A stretch of DNA of 19,827 bases from an uncultured Actinomyces sp. (lineage in GTDB: Bacteria; Actinomycetota; Actinomycetes; Actinomycetales; Actinomycetaceae). The stretch is taken from positions 1 through 19,827 of the forward strand of contig CALISI010000061.1 of the NCBI GenBank assembly GCA_938041695.1, read 5' to 3'. Position numbers and translations under genes: made by a program. Of this stretch, positions 1-7,586 are shown one piece after another; position 1 is the stretch's first letter; each line of letters starts with the position of its first letter. The notes below the pieces were generated by a model. The model saw only the letters and a list, made by a program, of their open reading frames with translations. It searched no databases and was not told the DNA's origin.

Positions 1-385
1 CGGAGGGCACGTGGCCGTGGTTGAGGTGCCAGTAGTTGTAGGAGACGATCTCGAACAGGTTCGGGATACGTCGAAACTCGGCAACCGTGTCCGTCAGCTG
101 ATCGGCGCCCAGGGCGTCCAGCTGCTCCCAGGACCCGTCCTCGTGGCGCACGAGGCGCGACTTCTCGGGCGGTGTTTCGAGGTAGCGTCCCGCGCAGAAC
201 GCGCAGTGGTGCCCGTCGGCTTCGTGGTCGATGGGGTTGCGGTCCGCGTGCGGGGCGGTCAGGGGACGGTTGCCGCGGCCCGGAACGGTCCACACCTCGG
301 TGCCCGTGAGGAGGTTTTGCTGTTTGACGGTGCCGTCGGCCAGCCGGACGATGGCGCGGTCGGCGCGCGTGAGCTTGGAAGCCAT
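1..385 (-). CDS. DUF4921 family protein, N-terminal part (runs off the window)
   Basis: The reverse strand encodes about 128 residues starting MASKLTRADRAIVRLADG and ending at the window edge without a stop. Visible features are a CAFC cysteine pair near residue 60, the stretch YLETPPEKSRLVR and a later NLFEIVSYNYWHLNHGH. This layout resembles the actinobacterial DUF4921 family, which is distantly related to galactose-1-phosphate uridylyltransferases (HIT-like fold); the cysteine pair would fit a structural zinc site, as in GalT. The family assignment is from memory of its N-terminal sequence and the biochemical role is unknown. The start is the ATG at 385-383. No Shine-Dalgarno is obvious, but a TACAAT box ends 6 nt before the ATG, so the message is probably leaderless. 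It lies 19 nt downstream of the aldo/keto reductase on the same strand. Confidence 0.7.
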   Translation of the reverse strand, partial: MASKLTRADRAIVRLADGTVKQQNLLTGTEVWTVPGRGNRPLTAPHADRNPIDHEADGHHCAFCAGRYLETPPEKSRLVRHEDGSWEQLDALGADQLTDTVAEFRRIPNLFEIVSYNYWHLNHGHVPS

Positions 386-397
386 ACCTGTATTGTA
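386..397 (-). promoter_or_regulatory. -10 box for a leaderless start of the DUF4921 gene
   Basis: Read on the minus strand, TACAAT (397-392) is followed by ACAGGT and then the ATG at 385. This places the expected transcription start at or next to the start codon. It sits in the short gap after the upstream aldo/keto reductase gene, so the DUF4921 gene may be transcribed independently. No convincing -35 is visible. Confidence 0.5.
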
Positions 398-404
398 CCC
401 GTCC

Positions 405-1283
405 TCAGAGCCGGTCCATCGTGGCGGGATGCGATCCCGTGCGTCCCGCCTCGCCCTCGTCGAGCGCGTCGATGCGGGCACTCTGTTCGGGGCTCAGCGA
501 GAAGGAGAAGAGGTCGAAGTTGGTGGCCATGCGCGCCGGGCTCAGTGTCTTGGGGAAGACGACGTGGCCGCGGTCGAGGGCCCAGCGCAGGGCGACCTGG
601 GCGGGGCTCACGCCGAGCTGGGACCCGATCTCGATGAGCGTCGCCTCGGTGACGGCGCGTCCGCGTGCGAGGGGGGACCAGGCCTCGAACACCATGCCGA
701 GCCCCTGCGCGTAATCGCGTAGCGCGGCGTTGGGCAGGAAGGGGTGGGCTTCGACCTGGAGGACGTGCGGGGGAAACGTGGCGACCTCGCGGACGACCTC
801 GATGTGTGCGCGCTCGTAGTTGGACAGGCCGATCGCCCGCGCGCGGTCGGCAGTAAAAGCGTCTTCGAGGGCGGGCCAGGGCAGTGCGACGTCGCCCCCG
901 TACAGGGTGGGCAGCGGCCAGTGCACGAGGAGGAGATCGACGTAGTCGGTGCGCAGGTCCTCAAGGGAGCGCTCGATCGAGGCGGCGGCCCGCTCGGGCT
1001 CGTGGTTCGAGTTGTCGATCTTCGTGGTGACGAACAGGTCCTCGCGCGCGATGCCCGAGGCCTCGAGCGCCGCCCCGACCTCGGCCTCGTTGCCGTACAT
1101 CTGGGCGGTGTCGATGTGGCGGTACCCGACTTCGAGGGCGCGGCTGACCGCGTCGTACGTGTCCGCGGGTGCGACCTTGTAGGTGCCGAAACCGAGCACG
1201 GGGATGGGCATGCCCGTCGGGAGGGTGAGGGTCGGAATCGGGGACGAAGCCGGGGCGGGGCCTGCGGGTGGCGGGGTGTTCAT
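405..1283 (-). CDS. Aldo/keto reductase (2,5-diketo-D-gluconate reductase-like)
   Basis: A 292-residue cytosolic NADPH-dependent oxidoreductase of the aldo/keto reductase superfamily, reducing carbonyl compounds to alcohols. The full catalytic tetrad is visible: D58 and Y63 in YRHIDTAQMYGNE, K88 in LFVTTKI and H121 in VDLLLVHWP. IGLSNYE and the cofactor-binding segment FPKTLSPARMATN near the C terminus are also typical. Length and motifs fit the prokaryotic AKR5-like group, but the substrate cannot be read from sequence. The ATG at 1283 is well supported by AGGAGGA (1297-1291) 7 nt upstream. The first ~20 residues (PPPAGPAPASSP) are a low-complexity extension before the conserved LPTGMPIPVLGFGTY. 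A second, different aldo/keto reductase lies at 13067-13906. Confidence 0.93.
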   Translation of the reverse strand: MNTPPPAGPAPASSPIPTLTLPTGMPIPVLGFGTYKVAPADTYDAVSRALEVGYRHIDTAQMYGNEAEVGAALEASGIAREDLFVTTKIDNSNHEPERAAASIERSLEDLRTDYVDLLLVHWPLPTLYGGDVALPWPALEDAFTADRARAIGLSNYERAHIEVVREVATFPPHVLQVEAHPFLPNAALRDYAQGLGMVFEAWSPLARGRAVTEATLIEIGSQLGVSPAQVALRWALDRGHVVFPKTLSPARMATNFDLFSFSLSPEQSARIDALDEGEAGRTGSHPATMDRL

Positions 1284-1290
1284 CGGTGAA

Positions 1291-1313
1291 TCCTCCTAGT
1301 CGCCACCAGTGTA
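1291..1313 (-). promoter_or_regulatory. -10 box and strong RBS of the aldo/keto reductase gene
   Basis: On the minus strand TACACTGG (1313-1306) precedes AGGAGGA (1297-1291) and the ATG at 1283. The same TACACTGG octamer precedes the genes starting at 8872 and 16939, which supports it as a real -10 region. The upstream sequence is too GC-rich to show a -35. Confidence 0.5.
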
Positions 1314-1427
1314 GCCTCCCGCGCGCGGCGCGGTCGCGGTCGGCGCTCGCGCTGGCGGTCGGTGTGCCATAGCGTGGTCCTCGTTTCGGTGCCGCGTCGG
1401 TGCCCGTTCGAGTACACAAGAGAAATC

Positions 1428-1906
1428 ATGATCAATGCATGCGAGACGGAGGATGGCGTCGTCTTCGATATGAGCGAGCTGGAGTGCGACGCGCTGCGCT
1501 CGTATGCTGACGGAGTCCTGACTGACCCCGCGCATCCTTTCGTTGAGCTGCTGCGCGGCCAGGGCCTCGTCGTCGGCGATACGCCCGTTCCGCACCTCGC
1601 CGCGGTCCTCGAGGGGTTCGCGCAGGCGACGAAGGTGCTGACTGCCTGGGTCGTCGCTCCGGCCGGATGTCGCCGCGTTACACCTTCTTCGTCGGCCCGC
1701 GCTCCGCTGTCGTATCGTGGTGCGATGAGGGGGGACTGTATGCGGATGAGCATGACATGTTGTCGGTGTGGGCGATCGATGTCGCGCAGCTGAGGGAGAC
1801 CTTCCTCGAGCTCAGCGCATTGGGTGAACCGTCGCGAGAGGGGATTGTGCCGACGGCGGTGCCGGAGGTGCTCTGGGAAGATATTGAGGACGTTCTCGTC
1901 GAGTAG
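1428..1906 (+). pseudogene. Unrecognised small protein gene split by a frameshift
   Basis: Two overlapping frames read as one protein of about 159 residues. The first begins at the ATG at 1428 (MINACETEDGVVFDMSELE) and stays sensible to WVVAPAG near 1666. It then becomes a Ser/Arg/Cys-rich tail typical of out-of-frame GC-rich DNA. The second resumes at 1667 as MSPRYTFFVGPRSAVVSW and ends in a TAG at 1906 after an acidic tail (WEDIEDVLVE). The shift equals loss of one base (or gain of two) close to 1665. Both halves share acidic, hydrophobic composition and normal codon use. I do not recognise the family; a resemblance to small actinobacterial EspG-like proteins is possible but weak. A purine-rich AAGAGA lies before 1428. 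It could also be two proteins or a recoded gene. Confidence 0.6.
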
Positions 1907-2298
1907 ATCCCCGCGTGAGCGATAGATCTCAAAATTTGAGACTGTCGGGTGGCAAATAATTTCTGTCCCAATGGTCAGAGCGCTCTCCAGGGCGGTTTTT
2001 CCTGGTTTTGGAAGACGTTCGCCTCGACTTTGGAGGGCTCTGGCTGTTCGACGGGTGCTTTGTTGGAATATCATTGAAAAACTTGAAAAAGGCGTCTGCA
2101 ATGTGGTTGGCACTTTTATTGGTGTCGCGGTTGGTTTCCTCGATATTCCCCGTCATTTCGGGAACCCCCGTCTAACCAGGCGGTAGGGTTGTTGTTAGGT
2201 AACCCACCGCCAATTCCCCGCTCTAACAACGATTTTGGCGTACGATAGATACTGTTCAACCACGATCGTCTACACGTCCAGACAACGAACGGAGAGTT
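1907..2298 (+). other. Intergenic gap, AT-richer than its surroundings
   Basis: No convincing gene is seen. The part from about 1925 to 2160 is clearly lower in GC than the flanks; short open frames exist on both strands but lack coding character and a good RBS. The gap holds an odd palindrome TCTCAAA-A-TTTGAGA at 1927-1941, just after the broken gene. It also holds an 8-bp inverted repeat (2191-2198 and 2223-2230) and the leader of the PadR gene. The composition suggests decayed or acquired DNA. Confidence 0.5.
2191..2230. promoter_or_regulatory. Inverted repeat upstream of padR, candidate operator
   Basis: GTTGTTAG (2191-2198) is repeated in inverted orientation as CTAACAAC (2223-2230), with 24 nt between. 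A smaller GTTA-GG-TAAC (2194-2203) overlaps the left arm. Possible -10 elements (TACGAT at 2241, GATACT at 2248) follow within 25 nt. PadR regulators usually control their own operon, so this is a reasonable operator candidate, but the arms do not match a PadR consensus that I can name. Confidence 0.35.
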
Positions 2299-2907
2299 AT
2301 GTCGGTTCGCAATGCCCTGCTGGCACTTGTTGCGCAGCAGCCCGCCGGTGTCTACCGCCTGAAGCAGATGTTCGAGGAGCAGACGTGCGGGGCATGGCCG
2401 CTGAACATCGGCCAGGTCTACCAGACGATGCAGCGCCTCGAGCGAGACGGCCAGGTCGTCTCTCACGCTGAGACCAATGCGGGCCGTGATTCCGAGGTCT
2501 TTGAGCTGACTGATGTCGGTCGTGAAGTCCTCGCCGCCTGGTGGTCCACCCCTGTTCCTCGCGAACATCCCGAACGTGATGAGCTTGTGATGAAGCTCGC
2601 TGTGGCCGCCGCCGACCCCACGGTCGACGTTGAGGCCATGATCCAGACTCAGCGTCGCTCGACCCTGGGCTCGCTGCGCGATGTGACCCGCCTGAAGGCT
2701 TCGGCCGATGAGGGCGAGCTCGCGTGGAAGCTCATCCTTGAGCGTCACATCTTCGACCTTGAGGCCGAGCTCAACTGGCTCGACCACATTGAGTCCGGTG
2801 CGGTCTCCGAGGCCGCGCGTCGTGCCGCCTTCGCCGCTGCGAAGGGCCGCTTGATGAACTGGGCCCAGGCCGATGCTGGCATTTCGGAGCGTGCCGGGGT
2901 GCGATGA
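2299..2907 (+). CDS. PadR family transcriptional regulator
   Basis: A 202-residue cytosolic DNA-binding repressor. Residues 1-80 form the PadR winged helix: MSVRNALLALVAQQPAGVYRL is helix 1-2, LNIGQVYQTMQRLERDGQV the recognition helix, and the wing ends FELTDVGREVL. Residues 85-200 form the helical C-terminal dimerisation half. The ATG at 2299 has GGAGAG 4 nt upstream. The stop codon overlaps the start of the ABC ATPase gene (ATGA, 2904-2907), so the two are translationally coupled and the regulator almost certainly controls the transporter behind it. In this family the ligand is often the exported drug or peptide or a membrane-stress signal; which applies here cannot be seen. Confidence 0.92.
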   Translation: MSVRNALLALVAQQPAGVYRLKQMFEEQTCGAWPLNIGQVYQTMQRLERDGQVVSHAETNAGRDSEVFELTDVGREVLAAWWSTPVPREHPERDELVMKLAVAAADPTVDVEAMIQTQRRSTLGSLRDVTRLKASADEGELAWKLILERHIFDLEAELNWLDHIESGAVSEAARRAAFAAAKGRLMNWAQADAGISERAGVR

Positions 2908-3641
2908 GCCAGCCTGTGCCACTACCGATCCGGATGGCTGGCGTCGGACATGAGTTCGGCGCTGACGGCGTCCGAGTGAGAGCGCTCGACGGGATCGACC
3001 TTGAGGTCGCACCCGGCGAGCTTCTCGCTGTTATGGGTCCCTCTGGCTCCGGTAAGTCGACGCTGCTGTCGATCGCCGGCGGCCTGGAACGTCCGACCCG
3101 AGGCCACGTCTATATCAACGGGGTTGACCTGGCGGCTTTGGACAGTGTTCATCGCGCAGAGGTTCGTCGCCGGTCGATTGGATACGTCTTCCAGGATTAC
3201 AATCTGATCCCCTCGCTGTCGGCCCTCGAAAACGTTGAGATGCCGCTGCAGCTCGACGGCGTGAGTCCCTCCAAGGTGCGCGAGGCTGCGATGGCCGCGC
3301 TTGAGGAGGTAGGCGTCGCGGACCTGGCTGATCGCTTCCCGGAGCTCCTGTCCGGCGGTCAGCGCCAGCGCATCGCGATCGCCCGCGGACTCGTGGGTAA
3401 CCGCTCGGTCATTCTTGCGGACGAGCCGACGGGTGCGCTCGATTCTCACACTGGCGAACAGATCATGTTGGTGTTGCGTGATCACATTGATGCCGGTGCA
3501 GCCGGTATCCTCGTGACTCATGAGGCCAGAATGGCCGCATGGGCAGATCGGACGGTCTTCCTGCGCGACGGTCGCATTGTCGACCGATCGAGGGGGGATT
3601 CGTTGAAGGATCTGCTGGCAGACACCGCACCAAGGATCTGA
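2904..3641 (+). CDS. ABC transporter ATP-binding protein (MacB/LolD/BceA type)
   Basis: A 245-residue ATPase that powers the permease encoded next to it, acting on the cytoplasmic face of the membrane. All nucleotide-binding motifs are present: Walker A GPSGSGKS at 45-52, Q-loop Q97 in GYVFQDYNLIP, signature LSGGQ at 149-153, Walker B VILADE at 169-174, D-loop ALD at 178-180 and switch histidine H206 in ILVTHE. The segment SALENVEMPL after the Q-loop is characteristic of the LolD/MacB/BceA branch, whose partners are FtsX-type mechanotransmission permeases rather than classical channels. Its start overlaps the PadR stop by 4 nt and its stop overlaps the permease start by 1 nt. Confidence 0.95.
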   Translation: MSQPVPLPIRMAGVGHEFGADGVRVRALDGIDLEVAPGELLAVMGPSGSGKSTLLSIAGGLERPTRGHVYINGVDLAALDSVHRAEVRRRSIGYVFQDYNLIPSLSALENVEMPLQLDGVSPSKVREAAMAALEEVGVADLADRFPELLSGGQRQRIAIARGLVGNRSVILADEPTGALDSHTGEQIMLVLRDHIDAGAAGILVTHEARMAAWADRTVFLRDGRIVDRSRGDSLKDLLADTAPRI

Positions 3642-6364
3642 TGAACCGACTCAGCACACGGATGAGGCGATGGGGAGTGGTACTCCGCATCGCCTCTCGT
3701 GATGCGCGCCAAAGCCTGGGCCGTACGTCCACGGCGGTCTTCCTGATCTCGCTACCGATCATCATTGCGATTGCGGCGATCACCTTCTGGGACGTCACGA
3801 CCTCTCAGCGCTACCAGGCCTCGTCGTGGCTCGGGCATCGCCGCGACGTGCAGGCGGTGACGTTGCACCGGTCGTCGACGGCCATCGAGCAGGACTTCAC
3901 CGCGGACCGCCTGTCGAAGACGGCCTCGAGCGACGAGGTCTCGGTTTCGATGGACACCCTCCAGAGCTGGCTGCCCGAGGGCGATCAGCTGGTCGCCGTC
4001 GATACGCTCTACCAGCTGCGTCTGGAAACGGCGGATGGCACGGGTTTTACGGTCGACAACGGCACGCAAACGGCCTCGCTGGAGGCGCCGCGCGTCAATG
4101 CGGGTAGTAAGAGCGGGCCGTTGGCCGCTGGTCATGCCGTCATCTCCGAGGACGTGGCCCGGGCCCTGTCAGTGAGCGTCGGCGACTCGGTGAACCTGTC
4201 CCTGACGATCGCGAAGGAACGAGCGACTCAGTCCCTGAAGGCGAGCGTCGTGATCGACTCCATCATTGGGGGTTCTGAGCGCGCGATTATCGGCGATGGG
4301 ACCCTTCCGATTGACCGCCTCGCCGTTGCGGGGCGCACGCAGACTGCCTGGTTCGTGACGGGACCGACGCCGGTGTCGTGGGAGAAGATCCGCGAACTGA
4401 ACGCATCCGGTTTCTCGGTCCTTTCCCGTCAGGTGCTGGCAAACCCGCCCGACGCCTCGGCCCTGCCCTCGCAGATCGCCCAGTACGAGGTTCCCCAAAG
4501 CGCTCGGAGCGCCAACCCGTGGCAGTACCTGCTGCTCGTCACCGGTATTCTGCTGATCCTCACGGAGATGATCCTGCTCATCTCGCCGCTGTACACCGTC
4601 GCTCAGCGCTCGGTCATGCGCACGGCTGCCATGATTGTCGCCAATGGCGGCGACCGCACCGACGGCCGTCGGCTCACGATCGCCCACGGCGTGATCATTG
4701 GCCTCTACTCGGCAGTGTTTTCCGCGGCTTTCTCCGCGGCCGCGATGGTGGGAATCGGCATGTGGTCGGGCCTGGGTATCAGGATCGTCCCGTGGTGGCC
4801 CCTCGCGCTGTCCGTGCTGCTGCCGGTTCTCCTCTCGCTCATGGCGTCCGTGTCTCCGGCACATACGACCTCCCATATCGACACCTCCGCCGTCATCGGC
4901 GGGCGCGTGTGGGAGCCATCGCGCCTGGTGCGACGCCGCATGATCTACCCGCTCGCCCTCCTCGCTGGCCTGCCGCTGCTCGGCATTGCCGCCTGGCAAG
5001 GCTCGATTCTGGCACTCGTCGTCGGTATTGGTTTGCTCGAGGCGGGCCTGATCGGATCGATCCCCTACATCTTCACCCGGTGGCGCGCTCCCAACCGCCG
5101 CGCGTCGATGAGTATGCGCCTCGCCCTGCGCGACGCAGTGCGCAACGGCCACCGCACCTTCCCGGCCATGGCCTCGATCCTGACGACGGTGTTCGTGGCG
5201 TGCGGCCTGCTCATCACCCTGTCTTCCTCGAACGAGGCCGGCTGGAACTCGCGCCCGCACGTGGGGCAGCGGGGCCAGGTCTTCGTGTCGACCGTTGACC
5301 GCACGGATTCAGTCAAGCGCTCGCGCGACCTCATGAAGTCGGCTGTCGAAGCGGTCGACGGCCAGCGCGGCGTCACCTCGCAGGCGCCGCTGAATGGCCT
5401 GGCGTGGAATAGCGGCCCGGGTGGCCCGACCACGATGGTCGAGGCGGTGCATCCGTACAACAATTCGACGTTCACGATGTCGACGAACATGGGCACCATG
5501 GCGGAACTGGACGTGGCGTACATGGTTGATGACGGCACGTATCTGCGTCAGGCTGGGTACTTCAGCAACGAAGACGACATGGTGCGCGCGATTGCCACCT
5601 TGAACGCTGGCGGTGTCCTCATTCCCGATCCGGAGTACATCGATGGTGCGGGCCAGGTGACGCTGCGGAGCCTCGACATGAGCGCCATCGCGGAGGCGAA
5701 GGCGGCGGGAGCGTCGGACGCCAACCTGCCCGATGCCAAGGTGACGACGGTCCAGACCTTCGTTGCCTCACCCCTGACTCGCGTCAACGTTATCGTGCTG
5801 TCGCCGACTGCGGCGTCCTACCTCGGCCTCCAGGCGCGGCCTCTGGGCGAGCTCCTGACCGTCGATCATCCGGTGAGCCCCGTCGATGCTCCGTCATTCC
5901 AGGCGACGATCGCGCGCCAGGTGCCCGGCGCCTCGGCGCAGGTGATCGTGCCGACGATGCGTTCACTTGTCCTGCCCTACGCCGCGGCGCTCATCGCGGT
6001 TGTTGCCGCGGCTGCCACGGTCGCCCTCGTTGTGGCGCTGTCGGCTGCGGATATGCGCCCCGACCTCGATACCCTCGACGCGATCGGCGCTGCTCCCGCG
6101 ATGCGCCGTCATGTGACGACCTGGCAGGGCGTGATCCTCGCTCTCAATGCGATCCCGACGGCCGTTCTGTCCGGCCTCGTTGTCGGTGTCCTCGCCGTCA
6201 TCACGTTCGCCAACTCGCATGTCTTCTTGACGCTGACGACGCTGCGGCCGGTCGTGCCGTGGGGTGCGCTCCTGGGCATGCTCATCGGCATGCCGATCCT
6301 GTGCGCACTCGTCGCGATCGTTCTGACGCCCCGCCACCAGAAGCGTCTGCGTCGCATCAACTAG
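3641..6364 (+). CDS. FtsX-like ABC transporter permease
   Basis: A membrane protein of 907 residues counted from the ATG at 3641. That start overlaps the ATPase stop (TGATG) and has AAGGA 4 nt upstream; an in-frame start further upstream would lie inside the ATPase gene. About ten hydrophobic segments can be seen, near residues 30-50, 295-320, 345-375, 385-404, 436-452, 455-478, 509-528, 779-800, 831-858 and 873-894. Two large extracytoplasmic domains lie at about 51-294 and 529-778. This duplicated-FtsX layout is typical of actinobacterial partners of MacB/BceA-type ATPases. It probably exports or extracts a peptide, lipid or antibiotic, or transmits a signal; the substrate is unknown. The last cytoplasmic part ADMRPDLDTLDAIGAAP resembles the FtsX coupling region. 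Confidence 0.9.
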   Translation: MNRLSTRMRRWGVVLRIASRDARQSLGRTSTAVFLISLPIIIAIAAITFWDVTTSQRYQASSWLGHRRDVQAVTLHRSSTAIEQDFTADRLSKTASSDEVSVSMDTLQSWLPEGDQLVAVDTLYQLRLETADGTGFTVDNGTQTASLEAPRVNAGSKSGPLAAGHAVISEDVARALSVSVGDSVNLSLTIAKERATQSLKASVVIDSIIGGSERAIIGDGTLPIDRLAVAGRTQTAWFVTGPTPVSWEKIRELNASGFSVLSRQVLANPPDASALPSQIAQYEVPQSARSANPWQYLLLVTGILLILTEMILLISPLYTVAQRSVMRTAAMIVANGGDRTDGRRLTIAHGVIIGLYSAVFSAAFSAAAMVGIGMWSGLGIRIVPWWPLALSVLLPVLLSLMASVSPAHTTSHIDTSAVIGGRVWEPSRLVRRRMIYPLALLAGLPLLGIAAWQGSILALVVGIGLLEAGLIGSIPYIFTRWRAPNRRASMSMRLALRDAVRNGHRTFPAMASILTTVFVACGLLITLSSSNEAGWNSRPHVGQRGQVFVSTVDRTDSVKRSRDLMKSAVEAVDGQRGVTSQAPLNGLAWNSGPGGPTTMVEAVHPYNNSTFTMSTNMGTMAELDVAYMVDDGTYLRQAGYFSNEDDMVRAIATLNAGGVLIPDPEYIDGAGQVTLRSLDMSAIAEAKAAGASDANLPDAKVTTVQTFVASPLTRVNVIVLSPTAASYLGLQARPLGELLTVDHPVSPVDAPSFQATIARQVPGASAQVIVPTMRSLVLPYAAALIAVVAAAATVALVVALSAADMRPDLDTLDAIGAAPAMRRHVTTWQGVILALNAIPTAVLSGLVVGVLAVITFANSHVFLTLTTLRPVVPWGALLGMLIGMPILCALVAIVLTPRHQKRLRRIN

Positions 6365-6372
6365 GGGACGCA

Positions 6373-6795
6373 GTGAGCCAGACCCCCGACGACGTCGTGA
6401 TCCCCGCCGGCGCGCTCGCATCGTCCTCCGTGCGCGTCGATACCTGGCTGTGGGCGACCCGCCAGCTGAAATCCCGCTCCCAGGCGACGGCCGCCGTGCG
6501 TGCCGGGCACGTGCGCGTGAACGGGGAGCCCGTCAAAGCGGCCTACAAGGTGCGTGTCGGCGACGAGGTCCGCCTGCGCATCGAGGGCTTCGACCGCATC
6601 CTCGGGGTCGTCCTGCTGCTGAGCAAGCGCGTTTCCTACCCGCAGGCGCGCACCGCTTACGATGACCGCACGCCGGAGCGCCCGCGCGTGCACATTCCCG
6701 TCGCGATGCGTGAGAGGGGTAGCGGGCGCCCGACCAAGAAGGAGCGTCGCGAGCTCGATAGGCTGCGCGGCTACGATTCCCACGAGCACTACTGA
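6373..6795 (+). CDS. S4-domain RNA-binding protein, Hsp15 (HslR)-like
   Basis: A 140-residue basic protein from the GTG at 6373, which has AGGGGA 4 nt upstream and lies 8 nt after the permease stop. Residues ~20-80 are an S4 RNA-binding fold (VRVDTWLWATRQLKSRSQA, then RAGHVRVNGEPVKAAYKVRVGDEVRL). The C-terminal third is basic and charged (SGRPTKKERRELDRLRG), as in Hsp15. Characterised Hsp15 binds stalled 50S subunits carrying peptidyl-tRNA and helps recycle them. The role here is inferred from the family. Position suggests cotranscription with the ABC operon, though the function looks unrelated. A hairpin follows the stop codon. Confidence 0.9.
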   Translation: MSQTPDDVVIPAGALASSSVRVDTWLWATRQLKSRSQATAAVRAGHVRVNGEPVKAAYKVRVGDEVRLRIEGFDRILGVVLLLSKRVSYPQARTAYDDRTPERPRVHIPVAMRERGSGRPTKKERRELDRLRGYDSHEHY

Positions 6796-6798
6796 GCT

Positions 6799-6830
6799 CA
6801 CCGACGAGGCCGGGGCAGGCTTCGTCGGTG
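6799..6830 (+). terminator. Hairpin after the S4-domain gene
   Basis: A 13-bp stem (6799-6811 with 6818-6830, one G-U pair) and a GGGGCA loop begin 3 nt after the stop codon at 6795. No T-run follows, so it would be a weak or Rho-aided terminator. Its left arm contains the 13-mer GACGAGGCCGGGG, also found in the terminator at 11660-11695. Confidence 0.6.
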
Positions 6831-6897
6831 CGCGCATGCGGGTCGTTCACGGCTGAGTTGCGTCCGGGGTCGGGCTGACGACCCTTGGCTGCGGGTA

Positions 6898-6931
6898 CAC
6901 AAACCCCGCCGCCCACGCAGGGCGACGGGGT
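6898..6931 (-). terminator. Intrinsic terminator downstream of the DUF2510 pseudogene
   Basis: On the minus strand the arms at 6931-6920 and 6914-6903 pair over 12 bp with one mismatch around a 5-nt loop, followed directly by TTGTGT. It lies 22 nt after the stop at 6953 and converges with the hairpin of the plus-strand operon. Confidence 0.72.
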
Positions 6932-6952
6932 GGCGCGATCAGGAATGCGGTC

Positions 6953-7501
6953 TCACTCGTTCGGGAAGAACGACTTCACGTCAACCTTGTAGTACTCGCC
7001 CCAGGTGGGGTCGTAGGGGACTGTAAATTGGGTCTTGCCCGTGCCGCTGCGGCCGACGTCAACGGTTGCGACCTCGCTGGTGGTGTCGAAAGCCCCGTTG
7101 GGATCGTTGGTAGCAACGAGGTTATTGATGGTGACCTTATTCTGACACTGTTGATCAACAGCACTCTGAGCCGTCTCACTCACGCCAAGGTAGAGGTCAC
7201 GTAGCTCGTCGAACTTCGCGACGTTCTCAGGTGTGATCTGTGCGCACCAGTAGGAGGGCTCCTCGGGGGAGGGGATCGGCGGGACCTCGGCAGCTTCCTG
7301 AGTCGGTACGTTCGCCGCTACCTGCTCCTGCTGAGCGTGGTACTGGGCCTCGTCGTAGGCGGGGATCGCCTCGGCGGTCTCAGACTGCGCGGGGGTCGCC
7401 TCGTAGGGTTCGACGTACTGCGTCCATGCGTGACCGTCCCACCAGCGCAGCTACGCAGCATCGGTCGGGTCGGCGTACCAGCCTTCCGCGGGTTCGCTCA
7501 T
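6953..7501 (-). pseudogene. DUF2510 domain protein interrupted by an amber codon
   Basis: Reading from the ATG at 7501 (GGGAGAGA just upstream) gives MSEPAEGWYADPTDAA, then TAG at 7453-7451, then LRWWDGHAWTQYVEPYEA in the same frame. Together they form a textbook DUF2510 motif (GWY.DP...LRWWDG..WT) with a stop replacing one residue; CAG (Gln) to TAG is the simplest change. The frame then stays open to the TGA at 6953, for 182 codons besides the stop. It covers an acidic Pro/Gln/Glu linker (about 30-85) and a C-terminal part (SYWCAQITPENVAKFDELRD to YKVDVKSFFPNE) with no membrane segment. The next in-frame ATG is only at 7183, so restart would lose most of the protein. Promoter, RBS and terminator all look intact, so the inactivation is recent or the codon is suppressed. 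A sequencing error is also possible. Confidence 0.8.
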
Positions 7502-7549
7502 CGTGATTCTCTCTCCCGTGCCGTGGCAAAACCGAGGGTACGGTCAGGA

Positions 7550-7578
7550 AGTCTAGTAGCCGTAGGGATGGTGGGCAA
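7550..7578 (-). promoter_or_regulatory. Promoter of the DUF2510 pseudogene
   Basis: On the minus strand TTGCCC (7578-7573), a 17-nt spacer and TAGACT (7555-7550) form a good sigma-A-type promoter in the 85-nt gap between the coiled-coil membrane protein gene and the DUF2510 gene. A leader of about 40 nt with GGGAGAG leads to the ATG at 7501. Confidence 0.6.
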
Positions 7579-7586
7579 CTATCTAC

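Noticed and set aside
1987..2005. CCAGG-N9-CCTGG stem as a terminator
   Set aside because: Only 5 bp, with T residues inside the loop rather than after the stem.
1929..2186. Short open frames on both strands (71-75 codons) in the AT-rich gap
   Set aside because: No RBS and no coding-like composition; they overlap each other in opposite directions.
4169..5260. A 363-codon frame on the minus strand inside the permease gene
   Set aside because: The composition is dominated by Arg, Gln, His and Asp, and it is antisense to a gene with well-placed membrane segments and operon overlaps.
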